DNA from: JBCBGF01 sp038526915
Lineage (GTDB): Bacteria > Pseudomonadota > Alphaproteobacteria > Rhodobacterales > Rhodobacteraceae
DNA length: 64,000 nt
Assembly: GCA_038526915.1 (NCBI GenBank)
Contig: JBCBGF010000003.1
Span: 248,001-312,000, forward strand
Direction of reading: 5' to 3'
A program made the translations under genes and the position numbers. Shown here in pieces: positions 1 to 8,477 of this stretch (position 1 is its first letter; each line of letters begins with the position of its first letter). The notes beneath the pieces were generated by a model that was given only the letters and a program-made list of their open reading frames with translations, did no database searches and had not been told where the DNA came from.

Positions 1-2
1 GC

Positions 3-713
3 AGGCTGGGCAAGATCGGCGTGCGGGCGGGTGTGACCGATGGCTTTGTGGGCAATCGCGTGCTGGCCGCCTACCGCCAAGCCGCCGAATACCTTCTGGA
101 AGACGGTGCCTCGGTGCAGGAGATCGACAATGCGATGCGTGCCTTCGGCTTTCCCTTGGGCCCCTTCCAGGTCGCGGACCTTGCCGGCCTCGATATCGCC
201 TGGGCCCGCCGCCGACGCCTTGCTGCCACGCGCGATCCCGCGCAACGCTATGTGACGATACCCGACAGGCTGTGTGAACTGGGCCGGTTGGGCCGCAAGG
301 TCGGGCGCGGCTGGTACATCTATCCGCGCGGCGGCAACCGCCTGGGCGAGGTTGATCCCGAAGTGACGTCGATCATCAACGAAGAACGTCTCTTCCAGGG
401 GATCAAACCACGAAGCTTCACGGCGGACGAGATCCAGCGGCGCTGCCTGTTGGCGATGATCAACGAAGGTACGCGATTGCTGGAAGAAGGGATCGCGCTG
501 CGCCCGTCGGACATCGATGTGGTGATGATGCACGGCTTTGCGTTCCCGCGCTGGCGCGGCGGGCCAATGAAGGCCGCCGACATCATCGGCCTGATGCAGG
601 TGCGCAAGGAAATGCAGGCGCTCGCGGAAAGCGATCGGTTCTTTTGGCGGCCGGCCGAGCTTCTAACCGAGCTGATCAAGAACGGCCGAAATTTCGAGAC
701 GCTGAACGTCTGA
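3..713 (+). CDS. 3-hydroxyacyl-CoA dehydrogenase / enoyl-CoA hydratase multienzyme, C-terminal part (5' truncated by window)
   Basis: The reading frame is open from the first codon of the window, so the true start lies upstream. The visible 236 residues match the tail of a FadB/FadJ-type beta-oxidation protein. They begin with the end of the NAD-binding region (GVTDGFVGNRV) and continue with two 3-hydroxyacyl-CoA dehydrogenase C-terminal helical domains. The first contains FGFPLGPFQVADLAGLDI and GRGWYIYP; the second contains INEGTRLLEEGIALRPSDID and FPRWRGGPM. The last motif is typical of the second domain of the fused enzymes rather than of stand-alone FadB2-type dehydrogenases. The N-terminal hydratase half is inferred, not seen. 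Role: NAD-dependent oxidation of 3-hydroxyacyl-CoA in the cytoplasm. Confidence 0.88.
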   Translation, partial: RLGKIGVRAGVTDGFVGNRVLAAYRQAAEYLLEDGASVQEIDNAMRAFGFPLGPFQVADLAGLDIAWARRRRLAATRDPAQRYVTIPDRLCELGRLGRKVGRGWYIYPRGGNRLGEVDPEVTSIINEERLFQGIKPRSFTADEIQRRCLLAMINEGTRLLEEGIALRPSDIDVVMMHGFAFPRWRGGPMKAADIIGLMQVRKEMQALAESDRFFWRPAELLTELIKNGRNFETLNV

Positions 714-716
714 ACG

Positions 717-1733
717 TCACAGGCTGCGACGTGGTTGTCCGCGGTAATGGCGCAGCCGTGCGAACAAATCATGCCCCATCTGATGCGCGACGTAAGGCGT
801 GTCGAGGGGCAGCCAGTTCTCGGCGATTTTCGTCCCCTCCAGCCGGTAGAAATCCATCACCGGGATCCGGATGAACTTGCCCGTGGCGGGCATGCCCAGA
901 AACTCGTCGGAATGGGTGCCGGTCACGACCCCGCCGGTGACGGCATAGGGCCCGTCGCTGATCCGTATGAAATGCCCCTCGGCCGCGCGGTCGGGGAAGG
1001 CGCGCAGGAACGGGATCTGGTGGTGCGCGCGAAACCCTTCCAATCCGCGGCACATCCCGATGCCGGACGCAGCGTAGTACATGAAGTGTTCGGTCCAATA
1101 ATCGGCGTGCGGCATGGAGTCGAGCGACACGCCGTCAAAGCTGAGAAGGGCCTCATGCATCGCAAACACCGTCTCCAGCGCATCCGGCCCGTCCCAAGGG
1201 GCCGCGTCGGGCCGCAGCCCGTCCTGGGTTGCGGGTCCAGGCCACATCCCCTCGGTGCCAAGCGACGGGGGCAGGGGCCAGAGCCCGGCCTGACGTTTGA
1301 GATCCATCAGATCCAGCATCACATGGCTTTCGCGCAACCGGTCACCATCCAGCCAATGCGCCTCGGCATAGCGCAGATGAACAACGCCATATGTGGCTGG
1401 GATATCAAGCAGATCGGCGACGAAGCTGCCTTGCAGGTGTCCGATGGCCGCCACCAGGTGGGGCGCACGTTTGCGCTTTAGCCGTGGATCGTCCCGGTTG
1501 TCGCCGCCCACAAATATCAGGTCGCGGCGTTCGACATCCGGCAGGGCCTGCCGGATCGTGGCCCAGAACGCCGCAATCGCTTCATGCCCGCTGAGATCGC
1601 CCCAAGGGTGACCCGCATGAACCACCGCGTCCCCGTGATAGACATCGGAGATCGGTGCACCGTCCAGAAGCGCCAGGAGAAGATCCCGGGTCTGGGCTTT
1701 GAGTTGTGGGGGGGCCATGGGTCTTCCTTGCAT
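717..1733 (-). CDS. SnoaL-like / NTF2-fold protein with two tandem domains
   Basis: A 338-residue protein with two cone-shaped alpha+beta (SnoaL/NTF2-like) units, roughly residues 8-145 and 185-335. Typical strings are AGHPWGDLSGHEAIAAFW in the first unit, and FRAHHQIPFLRAFPD plus GKFIRIPVMDFYRLEGTKI in the second. The family includes polyketide cyclases and small-molecule isomerases, but most members lack an assigned reaction and no substrate can be given here. A methionine at residue 6 (1718) is an alternative start. It is transcribed away from a second SnoaL-like gene 76 bases to the right, so the two probably share a promoter region and may act on related metabolites. Confidence 0.75.
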   Translation of the reverse strand: MQGRPMAPPQLKAQTRDLLLALLDGAPISDVYHGDAVVHAGHPWGDLSGHEAIAAFWATIRQALPDVERRDLIFVGGDNRDDPRLKRKRAPHLVAAIGHLQGSFVADLLDIPATYGVVHLRYAEAHWLDGDRLRESHVMLDLMDLKRQAGLWPLPPSLGTEGMWPGPATQDGLRPDAAPWDGPDALETVFAMHEALLSFDGVSLDSMPHADYWTEHFMYYAASGIGMCRGLEGFRAHHQIPFLRAFPDRAAEGHFIRISDGPYAVTGGVVTGTHSDEFLGMPATGKFIRIPVMDFYRLEGTKIAENWLPLDTPYVAHQMGHDLFARLRHYRGQPRRSL

Positions 1734-1809
1734 TCGTGTGCAAAGAGTGTTGCGTCATTCCGCGACCGCTGTCTAGCTTTGGCGGAAATCCATTTGGAGG
1801 TGATTTGCC

Positions 1810-2337
1810 ATGAAAGGGTCCCGTCCCGAACAAGCGGTGCTGAGCCGCGATACCGATATGTCCAAGACCGACGCCACCCGGGCCGTCATCGAAGGGATGG
1901 TCGATGGCCTGAACGACCACCGCATCGCGGATATCGGCGAGTTCTTTGCCGAAGGCTTTGGTTGGTATGGGAACCAGGGCTGTGGCACGAAAAACGGGCT
2001 GCGCGAGTTTCAGGAAAACTGGCAAAAGCCCTTTCAGGCGGCGTTCAGCGACAAGGTCTGCGTCGACGAAGCGCGGCTTTACATGGGGGAATGGGCGGCG
2101 GCTTTTGGGCGGCAGGAGGCGACGCATTCGGGCGCCTTCATGGGCGTTCAACCCACCGGCAAACGCGTCGAGATCCGGTATATGGATTTCTGGAAGGTGG
2201 TCGATGGTAAGATCGTCGACAACTGGGTGATGGTGGATTTCCCGCATGTTCTGGCACAGCTGGGCGTAGATGTGTTCAATGGCCAGGGGTGGGAGGCCTT
2301 TGACCGGGGGGAGCGCACACCGCCATCGCCGGGGTAG
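1810..2337 (+). CDS. SnoaL-like ester cyclase family protein
   Basis: A 175-residue single-domain NTF2/SnoaL-fold protein. The pattern HSGAFMGVQPTGKRVEIRY, followed by MDFWKVVDGKIVDNWVMVD, is the conserved second half of the ester-cyclase branch, in which residues lining the conical pocket bind a hydrophobic ligand. An upstream GGAGG at 1796-1800 supports the ATG at 1810. An internal methionine at residue 17 (1858) is a possible later start and would give a more typical 159-residue length. It is divergent from the two-domain SnoaL protein on its left. Reaction unknown. Confidence 0.75.
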   Translation: MKGSRPEQAVLSRDTDMSKTDATRAVIEGMVDGLNDHRIADIGEFFAEGFGWYGNQGCGTKNGLREFQENWQKPFQAAFSDKVCVDEARLYMGEWAAAFGRQEATHSGAFMGVQPTGKRVEIRYMDFWKVVDGKIVDNWVMVDFPHVLAQLGVDVFNGQGWEAFDRGERTPPSPG

Positions 2338-2367
2338 GGGGCGCTGCCCCCACCGCCCTTTGGGCGG
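2337..2367. terminator. Paired GC-rich hairpins between convergent genes, terminator-like repeat
   Basis: Two perfect hairpins sit side by side: GGGGGC-GCT-GCCCCC at 2337-2351 and CCGCCC-TTT-GGGCGG at 2353-2367. They are followed by CCCCCCGGGATATTTT. The element overlaps the stop codon of the SnoaL gene and faces the convergent membrane-protein gene, so it could end transcripts from either side. From memory, the same hairpin-plus-GGGATATTTT arrangement recurs between genes in many Rhodobacteraceae genomes. Confidence 0.6.
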
Positions 2368-2400
2368 CCCCCCGGGATATTTTCCCGACCAAAGAGGGGC

Positions 2401-2616
2401 TTAGCTAAGAAACAGCCCAACAACGACGGCCATCAGCCCCAGCCCGCTCAGTGCAAGAGAGGCCAAGTTCAGCGTGACCACACGCTGGAGGCGCGCGCGC
2501 AGCGCCGCGTCATCAAGCCCGGCCTGACGCGCGCGCATCGCGAGGAGGGCGCAGGCCAGAAGCCCCAGAACGCCTGCCACGGTCACTGCCGCACCGCCCC
2601 AAACCACGTATGTCAT
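2401..2616 (-). CDS. Small two-TM membrane protein, unknown function
   Basis: A 71-residue protein starting MTYVVWGGAA. It has two hydrophobic segments (about residues 4-24 and 47-69) separated by a charged stretch rich in arginine and alanine, consistent with a hairpin in the inner membrane. I chose the ATG at 2616 rather than the frame's earlier start at 2694 because the upstream extension is basic, low-complexity and does not fit a membrane protein start. Such two-TM proteins are common next to gapR-like genes in Rhodobacteraceae, but I do not recognise a function. Confidence 0.55.
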   Translation of the reverse strand: MTYVVWGGAAVTVAGVLGLLACALLAMRARQAGLDDAALRARLQRVVTLNLASLALSGLGLMAVVVGLFLS

Positions 2617-2745
2617 CGCCCGCTGGCCCCGCCTGATTGCGCGCCTGTCGCTTATCGGCCCCGTGGCCCCCTCGCAAGCCCTTGCGGGCGGCAAAGCACG
2701 GCGCTATGCCCCGCGGTCTGTACCCACCCCAGCCCGAGGCCCCCG

Positions 2746-3000
2746 ATGAACGATATCTCTGACACCACGTACCGCGTCACCGCCGATGAGTTGCGCCAGT
2801 TCATCGAACGGATCGAGCGTTTGGAGGCCGAGAAAAAGGACATCGCTGACCAGCAAAAGGAAGTGATGGCCGAAGCCAAGGGCCGGGGGTACGACACCAA
2901 GGTGATGCGCAAGGTGATCGCGCTGCGCAAACGCGATGCGGCGGACATCGCGGAAGAAGAGGCGGTGTTGGAGATGTATAAGGAAGCGCTGGGGATGTGA
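2746..3000 (+). CDS. gapR: GapR family DNA-binding protein (DUF2312)
   Basis: An 84-residue, highly charged, largely helical protein that matches the DUF2312/UPF0335 family along its whole length. Characteristic strings are ADELRQFIERIERLEAEKK and GYDTKVMRKVIALRK. The Caulobacter member, GapR, forms a tetramer that encircles overtwisted AT-rich DNA and assists topoisomerases during replication. Cytoplasmic, nucleoid-associated. The length is normal and the ATG is followed directly by the family N-terminus. It stands alone as a short transcription unit. Confidence 0.9.
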   Translation: MNDISDTTYRVTADELRQFIERIERLEAEKKDIADQQKEVMAEAKGRGYDTKVMRKVIALRKRDAADIAEEEAVLEMYKEALGM

Positions 3001-3019
3001 GCCAGGGGCTGGGACCCCG

Positions 3020-3898
3020 TCAGGGCACGATCAGCTTGACACCCGGCATCCGGCCCAAGGTCTCGACATCCTCGTCATAGATCTCGGTCAGCGTGTCGAT
3101 CAGCGCCTCATCCCAGCCAGGCAAGTTGACCTCTTGCTCAACCGCATCTTCCAGCGCGTATTTCGACAGGAACGCGGCAACCACGCGGCGGCGGACGTTT
3201 TCATTGGCCGGCGGATTCGTGCGCAGATAACCGCGCAGGCGTTTATGGCCCTCGGGCTCCATGATCCTGCGCGTCAGATCAAGCGCGCCCACCAGCGGGA
3301 CCGAGGCATCGACACCCGCAACCTCGCGCATGATTTCGGGCCAGATCAGCGGGCTGTCCTCATCGCACCAGACGGTGAGCGGGCATCCGGGATTGGCGGC
3401 CTGGATCCGTGCCACATAGTCCGACCATTTTAGCGTGGTCGGGTCCAGCCCGCCGAGAAACTCGCCCGCGTTGGTCATGTCGGGGTCCAGCATCTCATAA
3501 AGCGCAGGGATAAAGCTCGCGATGTTGCGAACCGCCAGAGCGAACTCAACCTGGGCGCCGGGAAACGCATTGCGCAGCCAGGCCGTCTTGGCCGCGCGGC
3601 CATAGAGCGCCCCGTTCTCGAGCACTTTTGTGGGCATACAGACAAAGCTTTCGTTCGACAGGATCAGGCGTTCGGCCTGATCATCGTCGATCACCGCTTC
3701 GAGGAGGACATCCTGCGTCTCGGCGCTGGCCTGCGCCCCGCGGAGCTTTTGCAGCGCCTCGCTCAGTACCCGGCGATAGCGCCCGGGCCCCGGCACCGAC
3801 ACAGCCTCACGCGCCAGCACCTCGCGGTTGCGCAGGAGCGACCGCACCAGGCGATCAGTATCGGTGCAATGCGCACCGATGTGGAAGATGATTTGCAT
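3020..3898 (-). CDS. Conserved hypothetical protein, possibly sulfotransferase-like P-loop fold
   Basis: A protein of 292 residues starting MQIIFHIGAHCTDTDRLVR. The N-terminal beta strand plus IGAH-C-T-D motif resembles the phosphate-binding start of sulfotransferase-like proteins found in Rhodobacteraceae, where the loop reads HIGAHKT. A central FALAVRNIASFIPALYEML segment and a C-terminal RRRVVAAFLSKYALEDAVEQ helix are seen. PAPS-binding residues are not clear, so enzymatic activity is uncertain. The ATG at 3898 is preferred over one six codons upstream because the conserved fold begins there. Confidence 0.6.
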   Translation of the reverse strand: MQIIFHIGAHCTDTDRLVRSLLRNREVLAREAVSVPGPGRYRRVLSEALQKLRGAQASAETQDVLLEAVIDDDQAERLILSNESFVCMPTKVLENGALYGRAAKTAWLRNAFPGAQVEFALAVRNIASFIPALYEMLDPDMTNAGEFLGGLDPTTLKWSDYVARIQAANPGCPLTVWCDEDSPLIWPEIMREVAGVDASVPLVGALDLTRRIMEPEGHKRLRGYLRTNPPANENVRRRVVAAFLSKYALEDAVEQEVNLPGWDEALIDTLTEIYDEDVETLGRMPGVKLIVP

Positions 3899-4015
3899 GG
3901 CTGCTCTGCCTCGCATTTTTTCGGCACTATAGGTGGAAATCTTGGGCCGCCTAGCCCCCGCGCGCGTTCAAGCCCCTTGCGTCGCCCAAACGCTGCAAGT
4001 ATCTCACGCGGCAGT

Positions 4016-4091
4016 GCCCCTATAGCTCAGCTGGTAGAGCAACTGATTTGTAATCAGTAGGTCCGCGGTTCGAGTCCGTGTGGGGGCACCA
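4016..4091 (+). tRNA. tRNA-Thr (anticodon TGT)
   Basis: A 76-base cloverleaf. The acceptor stem GCCCCTA/TGGGGGC spans 4016-4022 and 4081-4087. The D arm contains AGCTCAGCTGGTAGAGC. The anticodon stem is ACTGA/TCAGT with loop TTTGTAA, placing anticodon TGT at 4049-4051. The T arm contains GGTTCGAGTCC. The discriminator is A and the CCA end is encoded at 4089-4091. It reads ACA (and by wobble ACG) threonine codons. Confidence 0.96.
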
Positions 4092-4369
4092 TAAAATCAG
4101 TGAACCGCCGCAGATCCTCTGTTTTTGCAGAGCCCGGCCTGGGCGCGGTCCGTGTACACCCATCGCAATCCTTTACACGCCGAACGAAATCGCGTCCGTT
4201 TGCGGGGTGGCGGCGGGCCATCCCACGTGCGGCGCAGGCGTCTCACAAGGCGCTGTGGAGCATGCGTAGACAGCTGCCGGACGAGAACTGGACACGTGAA
4301 GACCTTCCCCTTTGTCAAAGCGTTGTGGGTATGTCATCGCCGTTTCAACCGAGTTGGAGGATCAGAAAA
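4092..4369. other. 278-base stretch between tRNA-Thr and the CMD gene, no gene supported
   Basis: Open frames cross this stretch on both strands, but none has a credible start, ribosome-binding site or familiar protein sequence. The plus-strand frame that runs into the downstream gene is basic and low in conserved character before the true ATG at 4370. It probably holds the downstream gene's promoter. No integrase fragment or direct repeat of the tRNA 3' end is visible. Confidence 0.5.
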
Positions 4370-4753
4370 ATGTCGAACGACAGGCATAGCCAAGGCATGA
4401 CGACACGGCGCGCGGTTCTGGGGGATACGCATGTCGACCGGGCCGAGGCCGCCCAGACGGACTTTGACGCGCCGTTCCAGACGCTGATCACCGAAGGCGC
4501 CTGGGGCACGGTTTGGTCGGATGAAACGATCACCCGGCGCGAACGCTCGATGCTGACCCTCGCGCTTTTGGCTGCCACGGGAAACTTTGAAGAGATCCCG
4601 ATGCATATCCGCGCCACAGCCAATACCGGCGCGAGCAAGGACGACGTGATCCAGGCGTTTCTGCACGTTGCCATTTATGCCGGTGTGCCGAAGGCCAACC
4701 ACGCCATCAAGCTCGCCAAAGCCACTTTTGCCGAGATGGAAGAAGGCGAATAA
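4370..4753 (+). CDS. pcaC: Carboxymuconolactone decarboxylase family protein (PcaC-like)
   Basis: A protein of 127 residues, MSNDRHSQGMTTRRAVLG onward, which is the standard opening of 4-carboxymuconolactone decarboxylase (WxxFxxLItEgAWGxxWsr pattern follows). The conserved helical core TRRERSMLTLALLAATGNFEEIP-type region and AGVPKANHAIKLAK are present. The family reaction is decarboxylation of 4-carboxymuconolactone to 3-oxoadipate enol-lactone in the protocatechuate branch of the beta-ketoadipate pathway. The start is set by TTGGAGG ten bases before the ATG. No other pca gene is near, so it may serve a different substrate than its name implies. Confidence 0.85.
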   Translation: MSNDRHSQGMTTRRAVLGDTHVDRAEAAQTDFDAPFQTLITEGAWGTVWSDETITRRERSMLTLALLAATGNFEEIPMHIRATANTGASKDDVIQAFLHVAIYAGVPKANHAIKLAKATFAEMEEGE

Positions 4754-4808
4754 ACGGTCCTGGGCAGGATGGTCTAGCGATGACGCGTGAAAGCGGGTGG
4801 CGAGCGGC

Positions 4809-6191
4809 TCAATCGTCGGCGAGGGATGCGGTCCAACGATCCGCATAGCTTACACACGCCTCCCGCAGCCCCTGATCGGGGTCGGGAAAGTCGCGCATCT
4901 GACGCTGTTGCAAGCCGGCGTCTGATACGAGAAGGGCGGCGCCTTGGCTGGTTCCTGTCGCACCGTCCATGGGCCGAACGGGCGACGCCGCGGCCACACC
5001 CAGCATCGTCAGATAGGCGTCATTCCGGGCGAAGGGACCTTCCACAATGATCGCGCCGTCATGGCCAATCAGGTCCAGACAGTGCGCGGTCACAAGGGCC
5101 AGATAGAATGCCACTGCCGCACTGCGCTGCCCCGATCCCTGCAGCGGCTCGTGCCCCCGCCACTGCGCCTGGGATCCCGCAAAGGGGCCTGTTTCCGGCA
5201 CGACCGCGGGCAAAAGCATGCAGTTCTGCGTCAAAACCTCCCACATATCCGCGGTGCTTGGCATTTGAAGTGACCCGCCCAGCATCAGGTCATGCTCGCG
5301 CCCGCCCATGAAGCGTGCCGAGGGCACCGCGTCGCCGAAGGCGTTGACGTTGACCAGGGTGTCGCGCGCGGGGTCCAGCGTCACGCGTTTACCGCCCACC
5401 GCCATCGCGATCACCCAGGTACCCGATGACACCACGCTGAAGGGCGGCGTCTGCGCGCCCAGATGCGCCATGAGCGAGGCGTTGGAATCATGGATCCCAC
5501 AGTGAACGGGGGTGTGTGCGGGCAAACCGGTCCGCCGTGCCACCTCCGGTGTGATCGGACCCAGAATTTCACTTGGCTGGCGGGGCAAGGCGATCTTGTC
5601 CGCGATCCCAAGGGTGTGGGGAAGGGAGGAGAACTGGCCCCGGTAAGGGTCCCACAGATCCGTGTGGCACCCAAGCGAGGTGACATCGGTCGCCACCACC
5701 CCCGTCAGGCGGTGCGCCCAGAACTGAGGGTAGGTCAGGACATGCGCAACCGTTTCGCGAAGCCCGGGATCCTTGGCGAACTGCCAGTGGATCTGCGCCC
5801 CAAGATTGAGGCCCATCGCCAGGCGCGGTGATCCGGTCTCACTGAAGGGCGGTCGGATCGCGTCATAGGCCTCGGCGCTCGCGTCCGGGCCATCATGTTC
5901 ATAGTCGAGGATAGGGGCCGCAAGCGATCCATCCTTGGCAAGCAACGCACCCGATGCGCCGTGCGTGGTGATTGTAATCGCGTCGATCCCGTGTGCGGCA
6001 TGGAAGGATGCCAACCCTTCTAGCAAGAACGCCCAATGCCCTTCGACATCGAAATGCGGATAGGGCGGGCCAGGCAGAACCGTGTTTGGCCGGGTGACCA
6101 CCGCGACTTCCGACAGGTCTGACAGTCGAACAAGCGCCAGTTTCGCATTCGTCTTGCCGATATCGATGACGGCGACGTGCCCGCTGGTCAT
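4809..6191 (-). CDS. rhaK: L-rhamnulose kinase, FGGY family
   Basis: A 460-residue FGGY carbohydrate kinase. The N-terminal ATPase motif VIDIGKTNAKLALV (about residues 8-21), the substrate-side GIHDSNASLMAHLG and the adenosine-side SSGTWVIAM are all visible. Family role: ATP-dependent phosphorylation of L-rhamnulose to rhamnulose 1-phosphate in the cytoplasm. It is the last gene of the minus-strand rhamnose operon, and its ATG overlaps the stop of the mutarotase gene by four bases. Its placement after importer and mutarotase mirrors rhaK of Rhizobium leguminosarum, which supports rhamnulose over fuculose or xylulose as substrate. Specificity rests on context. Confidence 0.88.
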   Translation of the reverse strand: MTSGHVAVIDIGKTNAKLALVRLSDLSEVAVVTRPNTVLPGPPYPHFDVEGHWAFLLEGLASFHAAHGIDAITITTHGASGALLAKDGSLAAPILDYEHDGPDASAEAYDAIRPPFSETGSPRLAMGLNLGAQIHWQFAKDPGLRETVAHVLTYPQFWAHRLTGVVATDVTSLGCHTDLWDPYRGQFSSLPHTLGIADKIALPRQPSEILGPITPEVARRTGLPAHTPVHCGIHDSNASLMAHLGAQTPPFSVVSSGTWVIAMAVGGKRVTLDPARDTLVNVNAFGDAVPSARFMGGREHDLMLGGSLQMPSTADMWEVLTQNCMLLPAVVPETGPFAGSQAQWRGHEPLQGSGQRSAAVAFYLALVTAHCLDLIGHDGAIIVEGPFARNDAYLTMLGVAAASPVRPMDGATGTSQGAALLVSDAGLQQRQMRDFPDPDQGLREACVSYADRWTASLADD

Positions 6192-6502
6192 AGCATGTGA
6201 AAGACGGGGGTGAGCAGTGTAACGACGGGTTTGTTGTCGTCATGGGTCTCCATGATGTCCGCCATATGCGCCCACCATTTCTGCATGACCGCATGGCCTG
6301 GCAGGTCGTCCATGCCGTGATCATCGGTCCGCCACAGGACACCGAACAGGATGTTCGTCTCGTCATCGAGATGGATGGAGTAATCAGAGATCCCGGCCTC
6401 TTTCAGAAGCGTCAAAAGCTCGGGCCAGATCGCGTCATGGCGCTTGATGTATTCGTCCTTGGCCCCGGGGTTGAGATGCATCTTGAAGGCATATTTCTCC
6501 AT
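6188..6502 (-). CDS. rhaM: L-rhamnose mutarotase
   Basis: A 104-residue protein of the RhaM/RhaU family, which interconverts alpha and beta anomers of L-rhamnose. The expected active-site residues are in place by comparison with the E. coli enzyme: His22 in KRHDAIWPEL, Tyr41 in SDYSIHLD, and the tryptophan pair at 76-77 in QKWWAHM. The start ATG shares its A with the stop of the upstream permease gene (TGATG), which rules out the longer frame. It is translationally coupled on both sides within the rhamnose operon. Confidence 0.94.
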   Translation of the reverse strand: MEKYAFKMHLNPGAKDEYIKRHDAIWPELLTLLKEAGISDYSIHLDDETNILFGVLWRTDDHGMDDLPGHAVMQKWWAHMADIMETHDDNKPVVTLLTPVFHML

Positions 6503-7485
6503 CACGCGCGCCACCTTTCCCACAGGCGGGGCAGGGCGATGACCCCGATTAGAAGCGCCCCGATCACGATCGACATCACGATGCCCGGCACGTTCAACAG
6601 ACCAAGACCAAAGGTCACCAGCCCCATCACAAAGGCCGCGATCACCACACCGGGGATCGAGCCTGAGCCACCGAGGATACTGACCCCGCCCAGGACCACC
6701 ATCGTCACGATCTCCAACTCCCACCCGAACGCGATCGAGGGGCGGGTGGAGGCCAACCGCGAGGTCAGGCAGATGGCTGCGACGCCGGACATGAGGCCGG
6801 TGAGGAGGAACAGGATGAACTTCACCCGTGCAACCCGGATGCCCGAGAACTCGGCCCCCACCGGGTTATTGCCGATGGCATAGACCGCGCGCCCGAAGTT
6901 GGTCTTGTGCAGCAGGACGAAGTAAATCAGCGCGATCACGGCAAACAGCACAAGCTCGAACGAGATCACCCAGAACACATAGCCCTGGCCGAAGAACGCG
7001 AATTCTGAGGGGTAGCCGCGATAGGCCTGATCGCCCAGCACGATATAGCTGATGCCGCGAAAGAGGCTCATCGTGCCGATCGTCACGACGATGGACGGCA
7101 GGCCCATCTTCGTCACCAAAAACCCGTTGAACGCCCCGCACAGAAGCCCAACGCCCAGCCCGATCAGCACCAGCCCCGGCGTGCCGACGCCCACCTGCAC
7201 CGCCGCCCCCATGGCGGTTGAGGCAAGCGCGATGATCGAGGCCACGGACAGGTCGATCTCACCGGCGATGATCAACAGCGCCATGGCAAAGGCGATCATC
7301 GCCTTTTCGGTGAAGTTGAACGTCATGTCGCTGAGGTTCCAGGCATTCAGGAAATAGGGCGACGTGAAGCTGTTGGTGATGAAGATCGCGACGGCGACGG
7401 CAAGAAGCAGCGTCTCCCAGCTTTTCAGCCGCCGCTCCAGCGGCGATTGCAGCCGGTCGGGGATCACTCGGGTCACATCGGTCAT
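6502..7485 (-). CDS. rhaQ: Rhamnose ABC transporter, inner-membrane permease (second copy)
   Basis: A 327-residue permease of the RbsC/branched-chain superfamily with about ten hydrophobic segments. It starts MTDVTRVIPDRLQS with TM1 near residue 27. Typical strings are IIAGEIDLSVASIIALAS and LGGVSILGGSGSIPGVV, found in sugar-importer permeases. It overlaps the paralogous permease gene upstream by four bases and the mutarotase gene downstream by one. Role: pairs with the preceding permease to form the transmembrane channel for L-rhamnose. Confidence 0.88.
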   Translation of the reverse strand: MTDVTRVIPDRLQSPLERRLKSWETLLLAVAVAIFITNSFTSPYFLNAWNLSDMTFNFTEKAMIAFAMALLIIAGEIDLSVASIIALASTAMGAAVQVGVGTPGLVLIGLGVGLLCGAFNGFLVTKMGLPSIVVTIGTMSLFRGISYIVLGDQAYRGYPSEFAFFGQGYVFWVISFELVLFAVIALIYFVLLHKTNFGRAVYAIGNNPVGAEFSGIRVARVKFILFLLTGLMSGVAAICLTSRLASTRPSIAFGWELEIVTMVVLGGVSILGGSGSIPGVVIAAFVMGLVTFGLGLLNVPGIVMSIVIGALLIGVIALPRLWERWRA

Positions 7486-8465
7486 GCGGCATGCTCCGCG
7501 CGTTTGAGGATGATGCGGCCCTTCTCGCGATTGGCCTGCGCATTGAGCGCGACCGCGATGATGATCGCCGCACCCGAGATCGCCAGTTGCCAGAAGGGGG
7601 AGATGTTCACCACGGGCAATGCGTTGCTGATGATCCCCAGGAACAAGGCCCCCAGCATGGCGCCCAAAACTGTGCCGATGCCGCCCATGATCGCGACCCC
7701 GCCGATGACGCAGGCCGCAACGACACTCAGTTCGAACCCGCCCGCGAGATCGACAAAGGCCACCGCGAAACGCGAGACCCACAGATACCCGGTCAGCCCC
7801 GCCAGAGCGCCCGAGATCGTGAAGGCCCAGAACTGCGTCCGGCCCACGTCGATCCCCGCATAGGTCGCCGCATGCGGGTTGCCGCCCGCGGCGTAGAAGG
7901 CGCGGCCAAGCGTGGTCCGGGCCATGACGATGGAGAAGAAGATGACCGCCGCGATGGCGATCCAGCTCATCAGCGGCAGTCCCAGAATTTCGGTGCGCGG
8001 GAAGGCCTTGAACGGATCGCTGAACTCATGCGCGTTGATCCATTTGCCCTCGGACAACAGGAAAATCGTGCCGCGAAAGATCGTCATCGTTCCCAGCGTC
8101 ACCACGATGGGCGGGATGGCGAGTTTCCACACAAGAAGCCCGTTCACCATTCCCAACATCGCCCCTAACGCCACCGAGATCAGGATGATCGCCGGCACGG
8201 GCAACCCCGGCAAGGCAACATTGATCATCGCGGCGACCATGCCTGTCAGCGCGAGGTTGGCCGCTACGCTCAGATCGATGCACCGCGTCAGGATCACGAT
8301 CATCTGACCGATGGCCAACAGGATCAGCGGCGCGGTGTCATTGAACACATTGGCCAGGTTGGCTGGCGCGATGAAGGCCGGAAACCGCGAGGCGATCAGC
8401 GCAAGAAGCAGAACGATCGCGCCGATCAGCAGGACTTCGCGGGACATCAGGATGTTCTTTGCCAT
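7482..8465 (-). CDS. rhaP: Rhamnose ABC transporter, inner-membrane permease (first copy)
   Basis: A 327-residue permease homologous to the next gene. Signature strings are VILTRCIDLSVAANLALTGM and GGVAIMGGIGTVLGAMLGAL, with roughly ten membrane segments. It begins MAKNILMSREVLL at 8465, 12 bases after the ATPase gene ends, and overlaps the second permease by four bases. In the rhizobial rhaSTPQ transporter two different permeases form a heterodimer, which is the likely arrangement here. Confidence 0.88.
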   Translation of the reverse strand: MAKNILMSREVLLIGAIVLLLALIASRFPAFIAPANLANVFNDTAPLILLAIGQMIVILTRCIDLSVAANLALTGMVAAMINVALPGLPVPAIILISVALGAMLGMVNGLLVWKLAIPPIVVTLGTMTIFRGTIFLLSEGKWINAHEFSDPFKAFPRTEILGLPLMSWIAIAAVIFFSIVMARTTLGRAFYAAGGNPHAATYAGIDVGRTQFWAFTISGALAGLTGYLWVSRFAVAFVDLAGGFELSVVAACVIGGVAIMGGIGTVLGAMLGALFLGIISNALPVVNISPFWQLAISGAAIIIAVALNAQANREKGRIILKRAEHAA

Positions 8466-8477
8466 GCCGCGCCCCCC

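Noticed and set aside
4016..4369. tRNA-Thr as an integration site of a genomic island
   Set aside because: No integrase, no repeated tRNA end, and ordinary housekeeping-type genes on both sides.
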